A stretch of DNA of 64,000 bases from Kurthia huakuii LAM0618 (GTDB lineage: Bacteria; Bacillota; Bacilli; Bacillales_A; Planococcaceae). Location of the stretch: NCBI RefSeq assembly GCF_000505545.1, contig NZ_AYTB01000008.1, positions 744,001 to 808,000 of the forward strand, read 5' to 3'. The first letter of the stretch is position 1, and each line of letters begins with the position of its first letter. The translations under genes were made by a program, and so were the position numbers. The notes under the pieces were generated by a model. The model was not told where the DNA came from, ran no database searches, and worked only from the letters and a program-made list of their open reading frames with translations. This document shows positions 55,824 to 64,000 of the stretch, piece after piece.

Positions 55824-56274
55824 GTTCGCTCACCTTTTCAATCATCTTTTTCATACCGCTATCTTGCATATGAAAACTTAATTGCTGGCAATTTAATAAT
55901 TCATCATCGGTCATCAAAATGGCACCTTCTGTTTCATGCTTTTTATAATCTGACTCTAATGACGTCACATTCGCAATATAAACAGCTTTACCAAACGGTG
56001 GATTTTGTTGTACAACATATGTCGCTAGCCACGTAATCTGTTCAAGATGCGCCCCTGTTTCTTCATATACTTCGCGCGCCGCCGCTTCGATTAACGTTTC
56101 ACTGGTCTCTTGCTTACCACCGGGAAATTCATAGCCCCGTTCGCGATGCTTTGTTAGCAACCAACGCCCTTCGTATTTTGCTAAGACAAGTACGTGCGTC
56201 GGCTCCAATGCAAAAGCATCTTTTTTAAACGACAAATCTACGCCGTGACCATTTAAATCGGTATAGGAAAACAT
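55801..56274 (-). CDS. ytkD: Nudix hydrolase YtkD
   Basis: A 157-residue Nudix protein. The Nudix box is complete in GGKQETSETLIEAAAREVYEETGA (residues 52-75; G, E, RE, EE and G in register). B. subtilis YtkD hydrolyses 8-oxo-dGTP and other nucleoside triphosphates, and has been reported to act on capped RNA. The gene leads the ytkD-ytmA-unknown operon, next to pckA as in B. subtilis. Its last 23 bases overlap ytmA. Confidence 0.88.
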   Translation of the reverse strand: MFSYTDLNGHGVDLSFKKDAFALEPTHVLVLAKYEGRWLLTKHRERGYEFPGGKQETSETLIEAAAREVYEETGAHLEQITWLATYVVQQNPPFGKAVYIANVTSLESDYKKHETEGAILMTDDELLNCQQLSFHMQDSGMKKMIEKVSELEDKWHD

Positions 56275-56321
56275 ATTACCTTCACTCCTTCATACTGTCA
56301 GTGTATCAATACTGTGCAATT

Positions 56322-56365
56322 AAAAAAACGGATAAATGCCCTATTTCGCATTTACCCGTTTTTTT
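56322..56365 (-). terminator. Terminator of yjfB-like gene
   Basis: AACGG.TAAATGC and GCATTTACCCGTT pair, with T runs on the minus strand. Confidence 0.75.
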
Positions 56366-56376
56366 ATGCTTTTAAC

Positions 56377-56562
56377 TTAGACAGACATGTCAAAGTTTTG
56401 ACCAATATTCGGGTCAAGTGACGGTGCAGCAGTTTGTGGCATTTGCTCGACTAATTGTGCAACCGCGGTTGTTTCCATATTCATCGCCTGTTGCATAATG
56501 CTCATTTGTACCGTTTGCTGTAACTCCATCAACTGCATTGACATAATTGAACTGACATCCAT
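56377..56562 (-). CDS. YjfB family putative motility protein
   Basis: A 61-residue protein starting [16 protein letters not shown] and ending [10 protein letters not shown], the ends that define the YjfB family, annotated as putative motility proteins. Methionine and glutamine are very frequent. The open frame extends 48 bases further, but the ATG at 56562 follows GGGAGGAAG and fits the family start. No flagellar genes lie nearby. Confidence 0.82.
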   Translation of the reverse strand: MDVSSIMSMQLMELQQTVQMSIMQQAMNMETTAVAQLVEQMPQTAAPSLDPNIGQNFDMSV

Positions 56563-56687
56563 ACTTCTTCCTCCCTTCACACTATCTTTTATATCGGCAT
56601 TATACGCCAATCGTATACAATGCTTTTTCAGCCTCTTTTCGCTATACTTACTATAGAAACTATGCGCAGAAAGAAGAATCGATTAGC

Positions 56688-56921
56688 ATGAAAAAACTGA
56701 TACTTGCGATTTTCCGCCTCTATCAAAAAGCAATCTCTCCATTATTTCCACCTAGCTGCCGTTTTCATCCAACATGTTCAAACTATGGTATTGAAGCTGT
56801 ATCGCGGTTTGGCGCATTTAAAGGCGGTTATTTAACAATTAAACGGATTTTGCGTTGCCAGCCATTATGTAAAGGCGGCTATGACCCCGTACCATTAGAA
56901 TGGCCATCGAAAAAGAAATAA
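56688..56921 (+). CDS. yidD: Membrane protein insertion efficiency factor YidD
   Basis: A 77-residue YidD with the hallmark [27 protein letters not shown]: the conserved cysteines occur in the order C-R-F-x-P-x-C-S-x-Y. Ends with [13 protein letters not shown]. It is an amphipathic, membrane-associated helper of YidC/Oxa insertion. Here it stands alone rather than beside rpmH-rnpA-yidC, as is also true for B. subtilis ytjA. Confidence 0.92.
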   Translation: MKKLILAIFRLYQKAISPLFPPSCRFHPTCSNYGIEAVSRFGAFKGGYLTIKRILRCQPLCKGGYDPVPLEWPSKKK

Positions 56922-56937
56922 TTTCGATGGTTTTTTC
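56904..56937 (+). terminator. Terminator of yidD, overlapping its 3' end
   Basis: CCATCGAAA (56904-56912) and TTTCGATGG (56922-56930) pair over nine bases and are followed by TTTTTTC; the left arm is within the coding end. Confidence 0.75.
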
Positions 56938-56946
56938 TTTTTCCAC

Positions 56947-56975
56947 TTGCCAAATCGTAATCAGTACGATATAGT
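56947..56975 (+). promoter_or_regulatory. Promoter of znuA with a Zur box in its spacer
   Basis: TTGCCA (56947-56952) and TATAGT (56970-56975), 17 bases apart. The spacer is filled by TCGTAATCAGTACGA (56955-56969), which differs from the Zur box TCGTAATNATTACGA at one base. Confidence 0.8.
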
Positions 56976-56997
56976 TATTTTTGTTATTAATTATAAA

Positions 56998-57012
56998 TCG
57001 TAATAATTACTA
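56998..57012 (+). promoter_or_regulatory. Second Zur box upstream of znuA
   Basis: TCGTAATAATTACTA matches the Zur consensus with one mismatch. It lies downstream of the probable transcription start. Confidence 0.8.
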
Positions 57013-57045
57013 TTTAAAAAATTTTATAAGTCGAGGTGGCAAACT

Positions 57046-58017
57046 ATGAAAAAAATGATTTCACTCATCGTTTTTGCGTTAACTGCTGTCGTATTAGCAG
57101 CTTGCGGTAGCGATGATCCTAAATCAACAGCAAGTTCGTCGGATAAAGTAAGCGTTTATACGACGGTGTATCCATTACAATATTTCGCTGAACAAATTGG
57201 TGGCGAGCATGTAGAAGTATCTTCTATTTATCCACCCGGAACAAATGAGCATACATTTGAGCCAACACAACAAGATATGATGCAGCTAGCCGATAGCGAT
57301 TTATTTTTCTATATCGGTTTAGGTCTTGAAGGATTCGTTAATAATGCAGAGAAAACATTAGCAAATGAACATGTTTCTATGATTGAAACAACGAAAAATA
57401 TCGATGAAGAAAAATTACATGTCAGCACCGCAACGCATGAACATGATGAACATGACGAGCATGCGCACGAAGCAGACGGTCATGACCACGGCAATGTTGA
57501 CCCACATGTTTGGTTATCACCAGTCATTAGCCAAGACTTAGCACTCGTGATTAAAGACGAGCTCGTAAAAAAAGATGCGCAACATAAAGCAGATTATGAA
57601 AAAAATTATGATGTGCTTGTGAACAAGCTCCAACAATTAAATAGCGATTATAAAACGATGGCAAAAGATGCTGACACGAAAGAATTTTATGTGTCACATG
57701 CGGCATTTGGCTATATTGCAGGCACATACGGACTTAAGCAAGTATCTGTCGCTGGTTTAAACTCACAAGATGAGCCGTCGCAAAAAGAATTAACAACGAT
57801 TGTTGCACAGGCGAAAAAAGACGATATTCATTACATTTTATTCGAACAAAATGTGTCATCAAAACTAGCGGCGGTTATTCAAAAGGATATCGGTGCGAAA
57901 AATTTAACAGTGCATAATTTAAGTGTCTTAACGAAGGAAGATATCGCTAATAAACGCGATTACTTTTCAATCATGGAAGATAACTTAAAAACATTCCAAA
58001 CCGCATTATCAAAATAA
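57046..58017 (+). CDS. znuA: Zinc-binding ABC transporter lipoprotein
   Basis: A 323-residue cluster A-I solute-binding lipoprotein. The signal peptide ends LAACGS (Cys20). Metal ligands are expected at His69 in NEHTFEPTQQD, the histidine of DPHVWLSP (about 157) and the one in SHAAFGY (about 222). A flexible loop (about residues 127-147) is packed with His, Asp and Glu, the mark of zinc rather than manganese binders. Two Zur boxes upstream support zinc repression. No permease or ATPase genes accompany it, so partners must lie elsewhere. Confidence 0.92.
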   Translation: MKKMISLIVFALTAVVLAACGSDDPKSTASSSDKVSVYTTVYPLQYFAEQIGGEHVEVSSIYPPGTNEHTFEPTQQDMMQLADSDLFFYIGLGLEGFVNNAEKTLANEHVSMIETTKNIDEEKLHVSTATHEHDEHDEHAHEADGHDHGNVDPHVWLSPVISQDLALVIKDELVKKDAQHKADYEKNYDVLVNKLQQLNSDYKTMAKDADTKEFYVSHAAFGYIAGTYGLKQVSVAGLNSQDEPSQKELTTIVAQAKKDDIHYILFEQNVSSKLAAVIQKDIGAKNLTVHNLSVLTKEDIANKRDYFSIMEDNLKTFQTALSK

Positions 58018-58024
58018 AGTCGAA

Positions 58025-58060
58025 CGAGAGCTTACTACATCGTAGGCTCTTTTTCTTTTC
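58025..58060 (+). terminator. Terminator of znuA
   Basis: AGAGC...TAC and GTA...GCTCT form a stem followed by TTTTTC. Confidence 0.65.
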
Positions 58061-58062
58061 GC

Positions 58063-58091
58063 TTGAATTCTACTGTCCTATCCATTACAAT
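58063..58091 (+). promoter_or_regulatory. Sigma-A promoter of glpD
   Basis: TTGAAT (58063-58068) and TACAAT (58086-58091), 17 bases apart. Confidence 0.75.
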
Positions 58092-58123
58092 GGAGGCAAG
58101 TTAATAGTAGGTTTGAGCGATTG

Positions 58124-58179
58124 AGAGACCATTAAAAACATATGCATGAATGCATGTGCTTTTAATGGTCTCTTTTTTT
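58124..58179 (+). promoter_or_regulatory. GlpP-type attenuator in the glpD leader
   Basis: AGAGACCATTAAAA (58124-58137) pairs with TTTTAATGGTCTCT (58160-58173), followed by a T run, and lies between promoter and glpD. In B. subtilis GlpP with glycerol 3-phosphate lets RNA polymerase pass such a terminator; glpP is the next gene. Confidence 0.85.
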
Positions 58180-58202
58180 CGTATCTAAAAGGAGGAACTT
58201 TT

Positions 58203-59846
58203 ATGAGTACAGCTTCATCGTTACAACGTTATGCTACAATTGAGGAACTTCAAAACAAGGAATATGATTTATTAATCATCGGCGGCGGGATTACAGGTTG
58301 CGGAATTGCACTGGATGCGATTTCGCGTGGCTTATCGGTCGCATTAGTTGAAATGCAAGATTTCGCGGCCGGAACATCAAGTCGTTCGACAAAATTAGTG
58401 CATGGCGGTTTGCGTTATTTAAAGCAATTTGAAATCAAAGAAGTTGCAGAATTAGGGAAAGAACGTGCGATTGTCTACGAAAATGGCCCGCACGTCACAA
58501 CGCCGGTGTGGATGCTGCTACCATTCCATAAAGGGGGTACGTTTGGGAAGCTCTCAACAAATGTTGGGCTACGCACGTATGATTTCTTAGCGGGTGTTAA
58601 ACGTTCTGAACGTCGCTCAATGCTTTCTGCAGCTGAAACACAAGCGAAAGAACCATTAGTCAAAACAGAGGGCTTACGCGGTGGTGGTGTTTACGTTGAA
58701 TACCGTACCGATGATGCTCGTCTAACGATTGAAGTCGCGAAAGCCGCGATTCAAAAAGGCGCAGTACTCAATAACTATACAAAAGCGGTTAATTTCACAT
58801 ACAATGATAAAAAACGTATTAACGGCATCGTAGCCGAAGATTTAATTGGTAATAAGCAATTTACGATTCGCGCGAAAAAAGTTGTCAATGCGGCAGGTCC
58901 ATGGGTTGATGACGTCCGTTCAATCGAAGGAAAACAAACTGGCAAACATTTAATTTTATCAAAGGGTGTACACATCGTTTTTGATGAAACAACATTCCCG
59001 CTTCACCAAGCGGTCTATTTTGATACGCCAGATGGCCGCATGGTGTTTGCGATTCCACGTAACGGGAAAACGTATGTGGGTACGACCGATACTTTCTATG
59101 AAGGCGACCCACGCGACATGAATATTAAGCAAGAGGACCGCGATTATATTATGAAAGCGATTCACTATATGTTCCCTACTGTGCAAGTAACGGATGCCGA
59201 TATCGAATCAAGCTGGGCTGGTGTACGCCCATTGATTCATGAAGATGGTAAAAACCCTTCTGAAATTTCACGTAAAGATGAAGTATGGGAATCTGCAACA
59301 GGTCTTGTGACGATTGCTGGTGGTAAATTAACGGGCTACCGTAAAATGGCTGAAACCGTATTAAATACGATTGCAAAAGAATTAAAAGCTGAGTTTGGCA
59401 TCACATCACTGCCATGTACAACAAAGCATATTCATATTTCTGGTGGCGATATTGGTGGCTCACAAAATTTAGCACAATTTATTAGCCATCGTACGGCAAA
59501 AGGCATGGAACTTGGCTTGTCATCAGCAGAAGCACGCCATCTAGCACAACATTACGGTGCCAATGTCGATATGGTGTTTAGTTATGCACAAAAACAACAT
59601 GCGACCATTCCACAAGGTTTATATGCGCAGCTCTTATACGGTGTGCATCATGAAATGGTCGTGCATCCAAACGACTTTATGATTCGTCGTACGGCCAATA
59701 TGTTCTTCAATATCGCTGACGTGCAAGCACACAAAGAAGCGATTTTAAATGAAATGGCGGCACTACTTGGCTGGTCAGATGCACAGCACGAACAATACGC
59801 TACTGACTTAACAACAGAAATTACACGCGCCACTACTGCGCTATAA
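58203..59846 (+). CDS. glpD: Aerobic glycerol-3-phosphate dehydrogenase
   Basis: A 547-residue FAD enzyme oxidising glycerol 3-phosphate to dihydroxyacetone phosphate and passing electrons to quinone at the membrane. The FAD motif [21 protein letters not shown] lies at about residues 22-42, with [17 protein letters not shown] as the family signature and a C-terminal cap domain from about 400. The ATG at 58203 follows AAGGAGG; the frame upstream runs through the attenuator. First gene of glpD-glpP-glpF-glpK. Confidence 0.97.
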   Translation: MSTASSLQRYATIEELQNKEYDLLIIGGGITGCGIALDAISRGLSVALVEMQDFAAGTSSRSTKLVHGGLRYLKQFEIKEVAELGKERAIVYENGPHVTTPVWMLLPFHKGGTFGKLSTNVGLRTYDFLAGVKRSERRSMLSAAETQAKEPLVKTEGLRGGGVYVEYRTDDARLTIEVAKAAIQKGAVLNNYTKAVNFTYNDKKRINGIVAEDLIGNKQFTIRAKKVVNAAGPWVDDVRSIEGKQTGKHLILSKGVHIVFDETTFPLHQAVYFDTPDGRMVFAIPRNGKTYVGTTDTFYEGDPRDMNIKQEDRDYIMKAIHYMFPTVQVTDADIESSWAGVRPLIHEDGKNPSEISRKDEVWESATGLVTIAGGKLTGYRKMAETVLNTIAKELKAEFGITSLPCTTKHIHISGGDIGGSQNLAQFISHRTAKGMELGLSSAEARHLAQHYGANVDMVFSYAQKQHATIPQGLYAQLLYGVHHEMVVHPNDFMIRRTANMFFNIADVQAHKEAILNEMAALLGWSDAQHEQYATDLTTEITRATTAL

Positions 59847-59864
59847 TAAAAAAGTAGCTAATGA

Positions 59865-59897
59865 GGGAATCGCGTCATGGCGCGATTTCCTTTTTTA
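59865..59897 (+). terminator. Terminator between glpD and glpP
   Basis: GGAATCGCG and CGCGATTTCC flank a TCATGG loop, followed by TTTTTT. glpP may be transcribed by readthrough or from its own weak promoter. Confidence 0.75.
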
Positions 59898-59918
59898 CTA
59901 GAGAAACGAGGTTTTGAT

Positions 59919-60476
59919 ATGTATTTTAATAACCAACAAATTATACCGGCAGCACGGACCGTTAAACAGTTTGACCAAGTGCTAAACAGTCCATTTGAAT
60001 ACATTGTGCTACTTGAAGTGCATATTAGTCACTTGTTGTCATTAAAGCGTGAAGCCGATCGTCATCATAAAAAATTAATTATTCATGCTGATTTAATTCA
60101 TGGCTTAAAAACCGATAATTTTGCGGCCGATTTTTTATGTAATGATGTGCGCCCAGCTGGCATTATTTCAACGCGCTCGAATATGCTCATTAAAGCCAAA
60201 TCGCGTGGCATCATTGCCATCCAGCGCGTCTTTTTAATCGATACAATTGCGCTTGAAAAAAGCTATTCAATGATTGATACCGCAAAGCCTGATTATATTG
60301 AGCTGCTCCCCGGTATTATTCCATCAATGATTTCAGAAATTCATCAGCGGACAAAAATTCCTGTTATTACAGGTGGATTGATACGCCAGCAAGAAAATGT
60401 AGCGGAAGCGCTTACAGCTGGAGCCGTTGCGGTGACGACATCCAATAAGGAATTGTGGCAAACTTTCGAAAAATAG
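59919..60476 (+). CDS. glpP: Glycerol uptake operon antiterminator
   Basis: A 185-residue TIM-barrel-like protein of the GlpP family. Conserved stretches are FEYIVLLEVHISHL, HADLIHGLKTDN, DVRPAGIISTRS and ITGGLIRQQENVAEAL. With glycerol 3-phosphate it binds leader RNA of glp transcripts and prevents termination. The ATG at 59919 follows ACGAGG; an ATG at 59877 lies inside the terminator hairpin. In B. subtilis glpP precedes glpF, as here, whereas glpD comes last there. Confidence 0.93.
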   Translation: MYFNNQQIIPAARTVKQFDQVLNSPFEYIVLLEVHISHLLSLKREADRHHKKLIIHADLIHGLKTDNFAADFLCNDVRPAGIISTRSNMLIKAKSRGIIAIQRVFLIDTIALEKSYSMIDTAKPDYIELLPGIIPSMISEIHQRTKIPVITGGLIRQQENVAEALTAGAVAVTTSNKELWQTFEK

Positions 60477-60505
60477 TTGACGATGTACCATTTATTCTCT
60501 AAAAT
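60477..60505 (+). promoter_or_regulatory. Sigma-A promoter of glpFK
   Basis: TTGACG (60477-60482) and TAAAAT (60500-60505), 17 bases apart; it begins immediately after the glpP stop codon. Confidence 0.75.
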
Positions 60506-60538
60506 GTAATCAAGTTCATACGCTCGTGATTGGTTTAG

Positions 60539-60599
60539 GAGTTCACATTCATGCAGCCGCATACATTTTGCGGTCTGTTTTGATGTGGACTCTTTTTTT
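60539..60599 (+). promoter_or_regulatory. GlpP-type attenuator in the glpFK leader
   Basis: GAGTTCACAT (60539-60548) pairs with ATGTGGACTC (60583-60592), with inner pairing around GCCGCA/TGCGGT, and a T run follows. Same arrangement as the glpD leader. Confidence 0.85.
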
Positions 60600-60630
60600 A
60601 TGGCGTAGCGATTACAAAGGGGGAACTTTT

Positions 60631-62953
<2,323 letters not shown>

Positions 62954-62965
62954 ATATTAGAAAAT

Positions 62966-62992
62966 GAGTAGCGCAATGCTGCTCTTTTTTTG
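62966..62992 (+). terminator. Terminator of glpFK
   Basis: GAGTAGC and GCTGCTC form a 7-bp stem (one G-T pair) with GCAAT loop and a T run. Confidence 0.7.
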
Positions 62993-63033
62993 TATGCTTT
63001 TCCTATGATAACGTAGTCGAAAGGATGGTACGT

Positions 63034-64000
63034 ATGCACATTATCGTCAGCCCAGATTCATTTAAAGGTTCATTAGATGCCGCAACCGTTGCGACAACGA
63101 TTGCTGAAGCTATTCATGCCGTACAACCGTCATTTACCGTAACGAAGCTCCCGGTTGCAGATGGTGGTGAAGGGACACTTGAAGCGTTAGTAGCGGCTAC
63201 AAATGGCCACTATATTCAGGCGACGGTACAAGACCCATTGCACCGCCCTATTGAAACGTGCTATGGCATACTTGGTAACGGCTCTACTTATATAATTGAA
63301 ATAGCGAAGGCATCTGGCTTACCCCATTTATCCGTTGAGGAACGGAATCCGCTTCTTGCGACAACGTATGGTACAGGTCAATTAATTCGCGATGCTTTAG
63401 ATAACGGTGCACGGCATTTTATTATTGGCATTGGCGGAAGCGCAACAAATGATGGTGGTCTCGGTATGCTGCGCGCGCTTGGCATGAAGTTTTACGATGC
63501 TGCACAGCGTGAGATTACAGTACCACGTGATTTGCAGCGACTTGTTCGACTAGATGCTACACATTTTGATGAGCGTATTGCCGCTTGTACGTTCACGATT
63601 GCTTGTGATGTCGACAATCCATTTGTTGGCCCTAACGGAGCGAGCGCGGTATTTGGTCCACAAAAAGGCGCAACCTCTTCAACCGTTGACATATTAGACG
63701 CCAATCTCACACATTTTGCGAATAAAATTGCCGAAACAGGACGCCTAGCTCTCCATCATCTTGCTGGTGCTGGTGCTGGTGCTGCCGGTGGGCTAGGTGG
63801 CGCATTTTTAGCATTCTTCCCGGCTACGTTACAATCTGGCATTGACGTTGTACTCGATGCGATTCAGATTGACGAAGCATTAGCACAAGCAGATGTCATC
63901 CTAACAGGTGAAGGGAAATCTGATAAACAAACCTTGTCCGGCAAAGCCGCAATGGGCATTTTAAAGCGCGCGAACAAATTCGGCGTGCACACGATTTTAG
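63034..64000 (+). CDS. Glycerate kinase (cut by the window end)
   Basis: The first 322 residues of a glycerate kinase of the GarK/GlxK family, out of about 380. It starts MHIIVSPDSFKGSLDA, has PVADGGEGT (about residues 46-54), IGGSATNDGGLGMLRALG (about 132-149) and GEGKSDKQTLSGKA, the family's substrate and nucleotide motifs. AAAGGATGG precedes the ATG. It phosphorylates D-glycerate into glycolysis, so it fits beside the glp genes functionally, but it has its own terminator-isolated unit. GC content appears slightly higher than in neighbouring genes. No promoter was identified with confidence. Confidence 0.9.
   Translation, partial: MHIIVSPDSFKGSLDAATVATTIAEAIHAVQPSFTVTKLPVADGGEGTLEALVAATNGHYIQATVQDPLHRPIETCYGILGNGSTYIIEIAKASGLPHLSVEERNPLLATTYGTGQLIRDALDNGARHFIIGIGGSATNDGGLGMLRALGMKFYDAAQREITVPRDLQRLVRLDATHFDERIAACTFTIACDVDNPFVGPNGASAVFGPQKGATSSTVDILDANLTHFANKIAETGRLALHHLAGAGAGAAGGLGGAFLAFFPATLQSGIDVVLDAIQIDEALAQADVILTGEGKSDKQTLSGKAAMGILKRANKFGVHTIL

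Overview
The window is a low-GC Firmicutes chromosome segment, and the gene order points to Bacillales, most likely the Planococcaceae (the Kurthia, Solibacillus and Lysinibacillus group). It keeps the backbone seen around tyrS, ccpA, murC and leuS in Bacillus subtilis: hisJ, ytsP, rpsD, tyrS, acuABC, ccpA, aroA, ytxGH, murC, sftA, ytpRQP, ytoP, ytnP, trmB, ytlR, dat, pepV, ytzE, rsuA, ytgP, ytfP, leuS, yttB, ytqAB, ytpA, ytoA, metK, pckA, ytmA, ytkD. Inserted in it are genes found elsewhere in B. subtilis: the qox quinol oxidase operon, an HPr gene, a zinc-binding lipoprotein and the glycerol regulon. I see no phage, insertion sequence, CRISPR array, rRNA or tRNA. It is almost all core genome, so the useful observations are small departures from the family norm.

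Layout. 1-4.4 kb: the end of hisJ, free-methionine-sulfoxide reductase, rpsD with a structured leader, a small Yip1/rhodanese/glutaredoxin cluster, and tyrS behind a Tyr T-box. 4.4-14.5 kb: a class A penicillin-binding protein with an odd start region, acuABC, ccpA, the chorismate mutase-DAHP synthase gene, and a large FtsA-like protein. 14.5-24 kb (minus strand): ytxH, ytxG, murC with a multi-hairpin leader, sftA with an (EQ)10 repeat, ytpRQP, a DUF84 NTPase and ytoP. 24-36 kb: PepSY-like protein, lactonase, trmB, lipid kinase, an unknown protein, dat, pepV, ytzE, rsuA, the lipid II flippase, a flavoprotein and a glucosaminidase. 36-45.8 kb: Bax-inhibitor-like protein, leuS behind a Leu T-box, MFS transporter, radical SAM protein plus mnmM, an alanine/sodium symporter, a lysophospholipase homologue lacking its serine nucleophile, and a gamma-carbonic-anhydrase-like protein. 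45.75-45.9 kb: a 147-bp element with inverted termini. 46-50.8 kb: qoxABCD and an HPr gene. 51-56.6 kb: metK with a SAM-I riboswitch, pckA, an unknown protein, ytmA, ytkD and yjfB. 56.7-64 kb: yidD, a Zur-box-controlled znuA, glpD-glpP-glpF-glpK with two attenuator hairpins, and a truncated glycerate kinase gene.

Together the genes describe an organism that works through acetate and gluconeogenesis control (acuABC, ccpA, pckA), glycerol catabolism (glpDPFK, glycerate kinase) and aerobic respiration on quinol (qox). Regulation is mostly at the RNA level: two T-boxes, one S-box, two GlpP-type attenuators, a probable S4 leader, and candidate structured leaders for murC and the HPr gene.

The observations I would check first are: (1) the lysophospholipase homologue with GHGMG in place of GHSMG; (2) glycerol kinase with Gln232 where Firmicutes enzymes carry the histidine phosphorylated by HPr, next to an HPr gene with no ptsI partner in the window; (3) the uncharacterised leaders of murC and the HPr gene; (4) the FtsA-like ATPase with tandem VNG...GD modules; (5) the 147-bp intergenic element.
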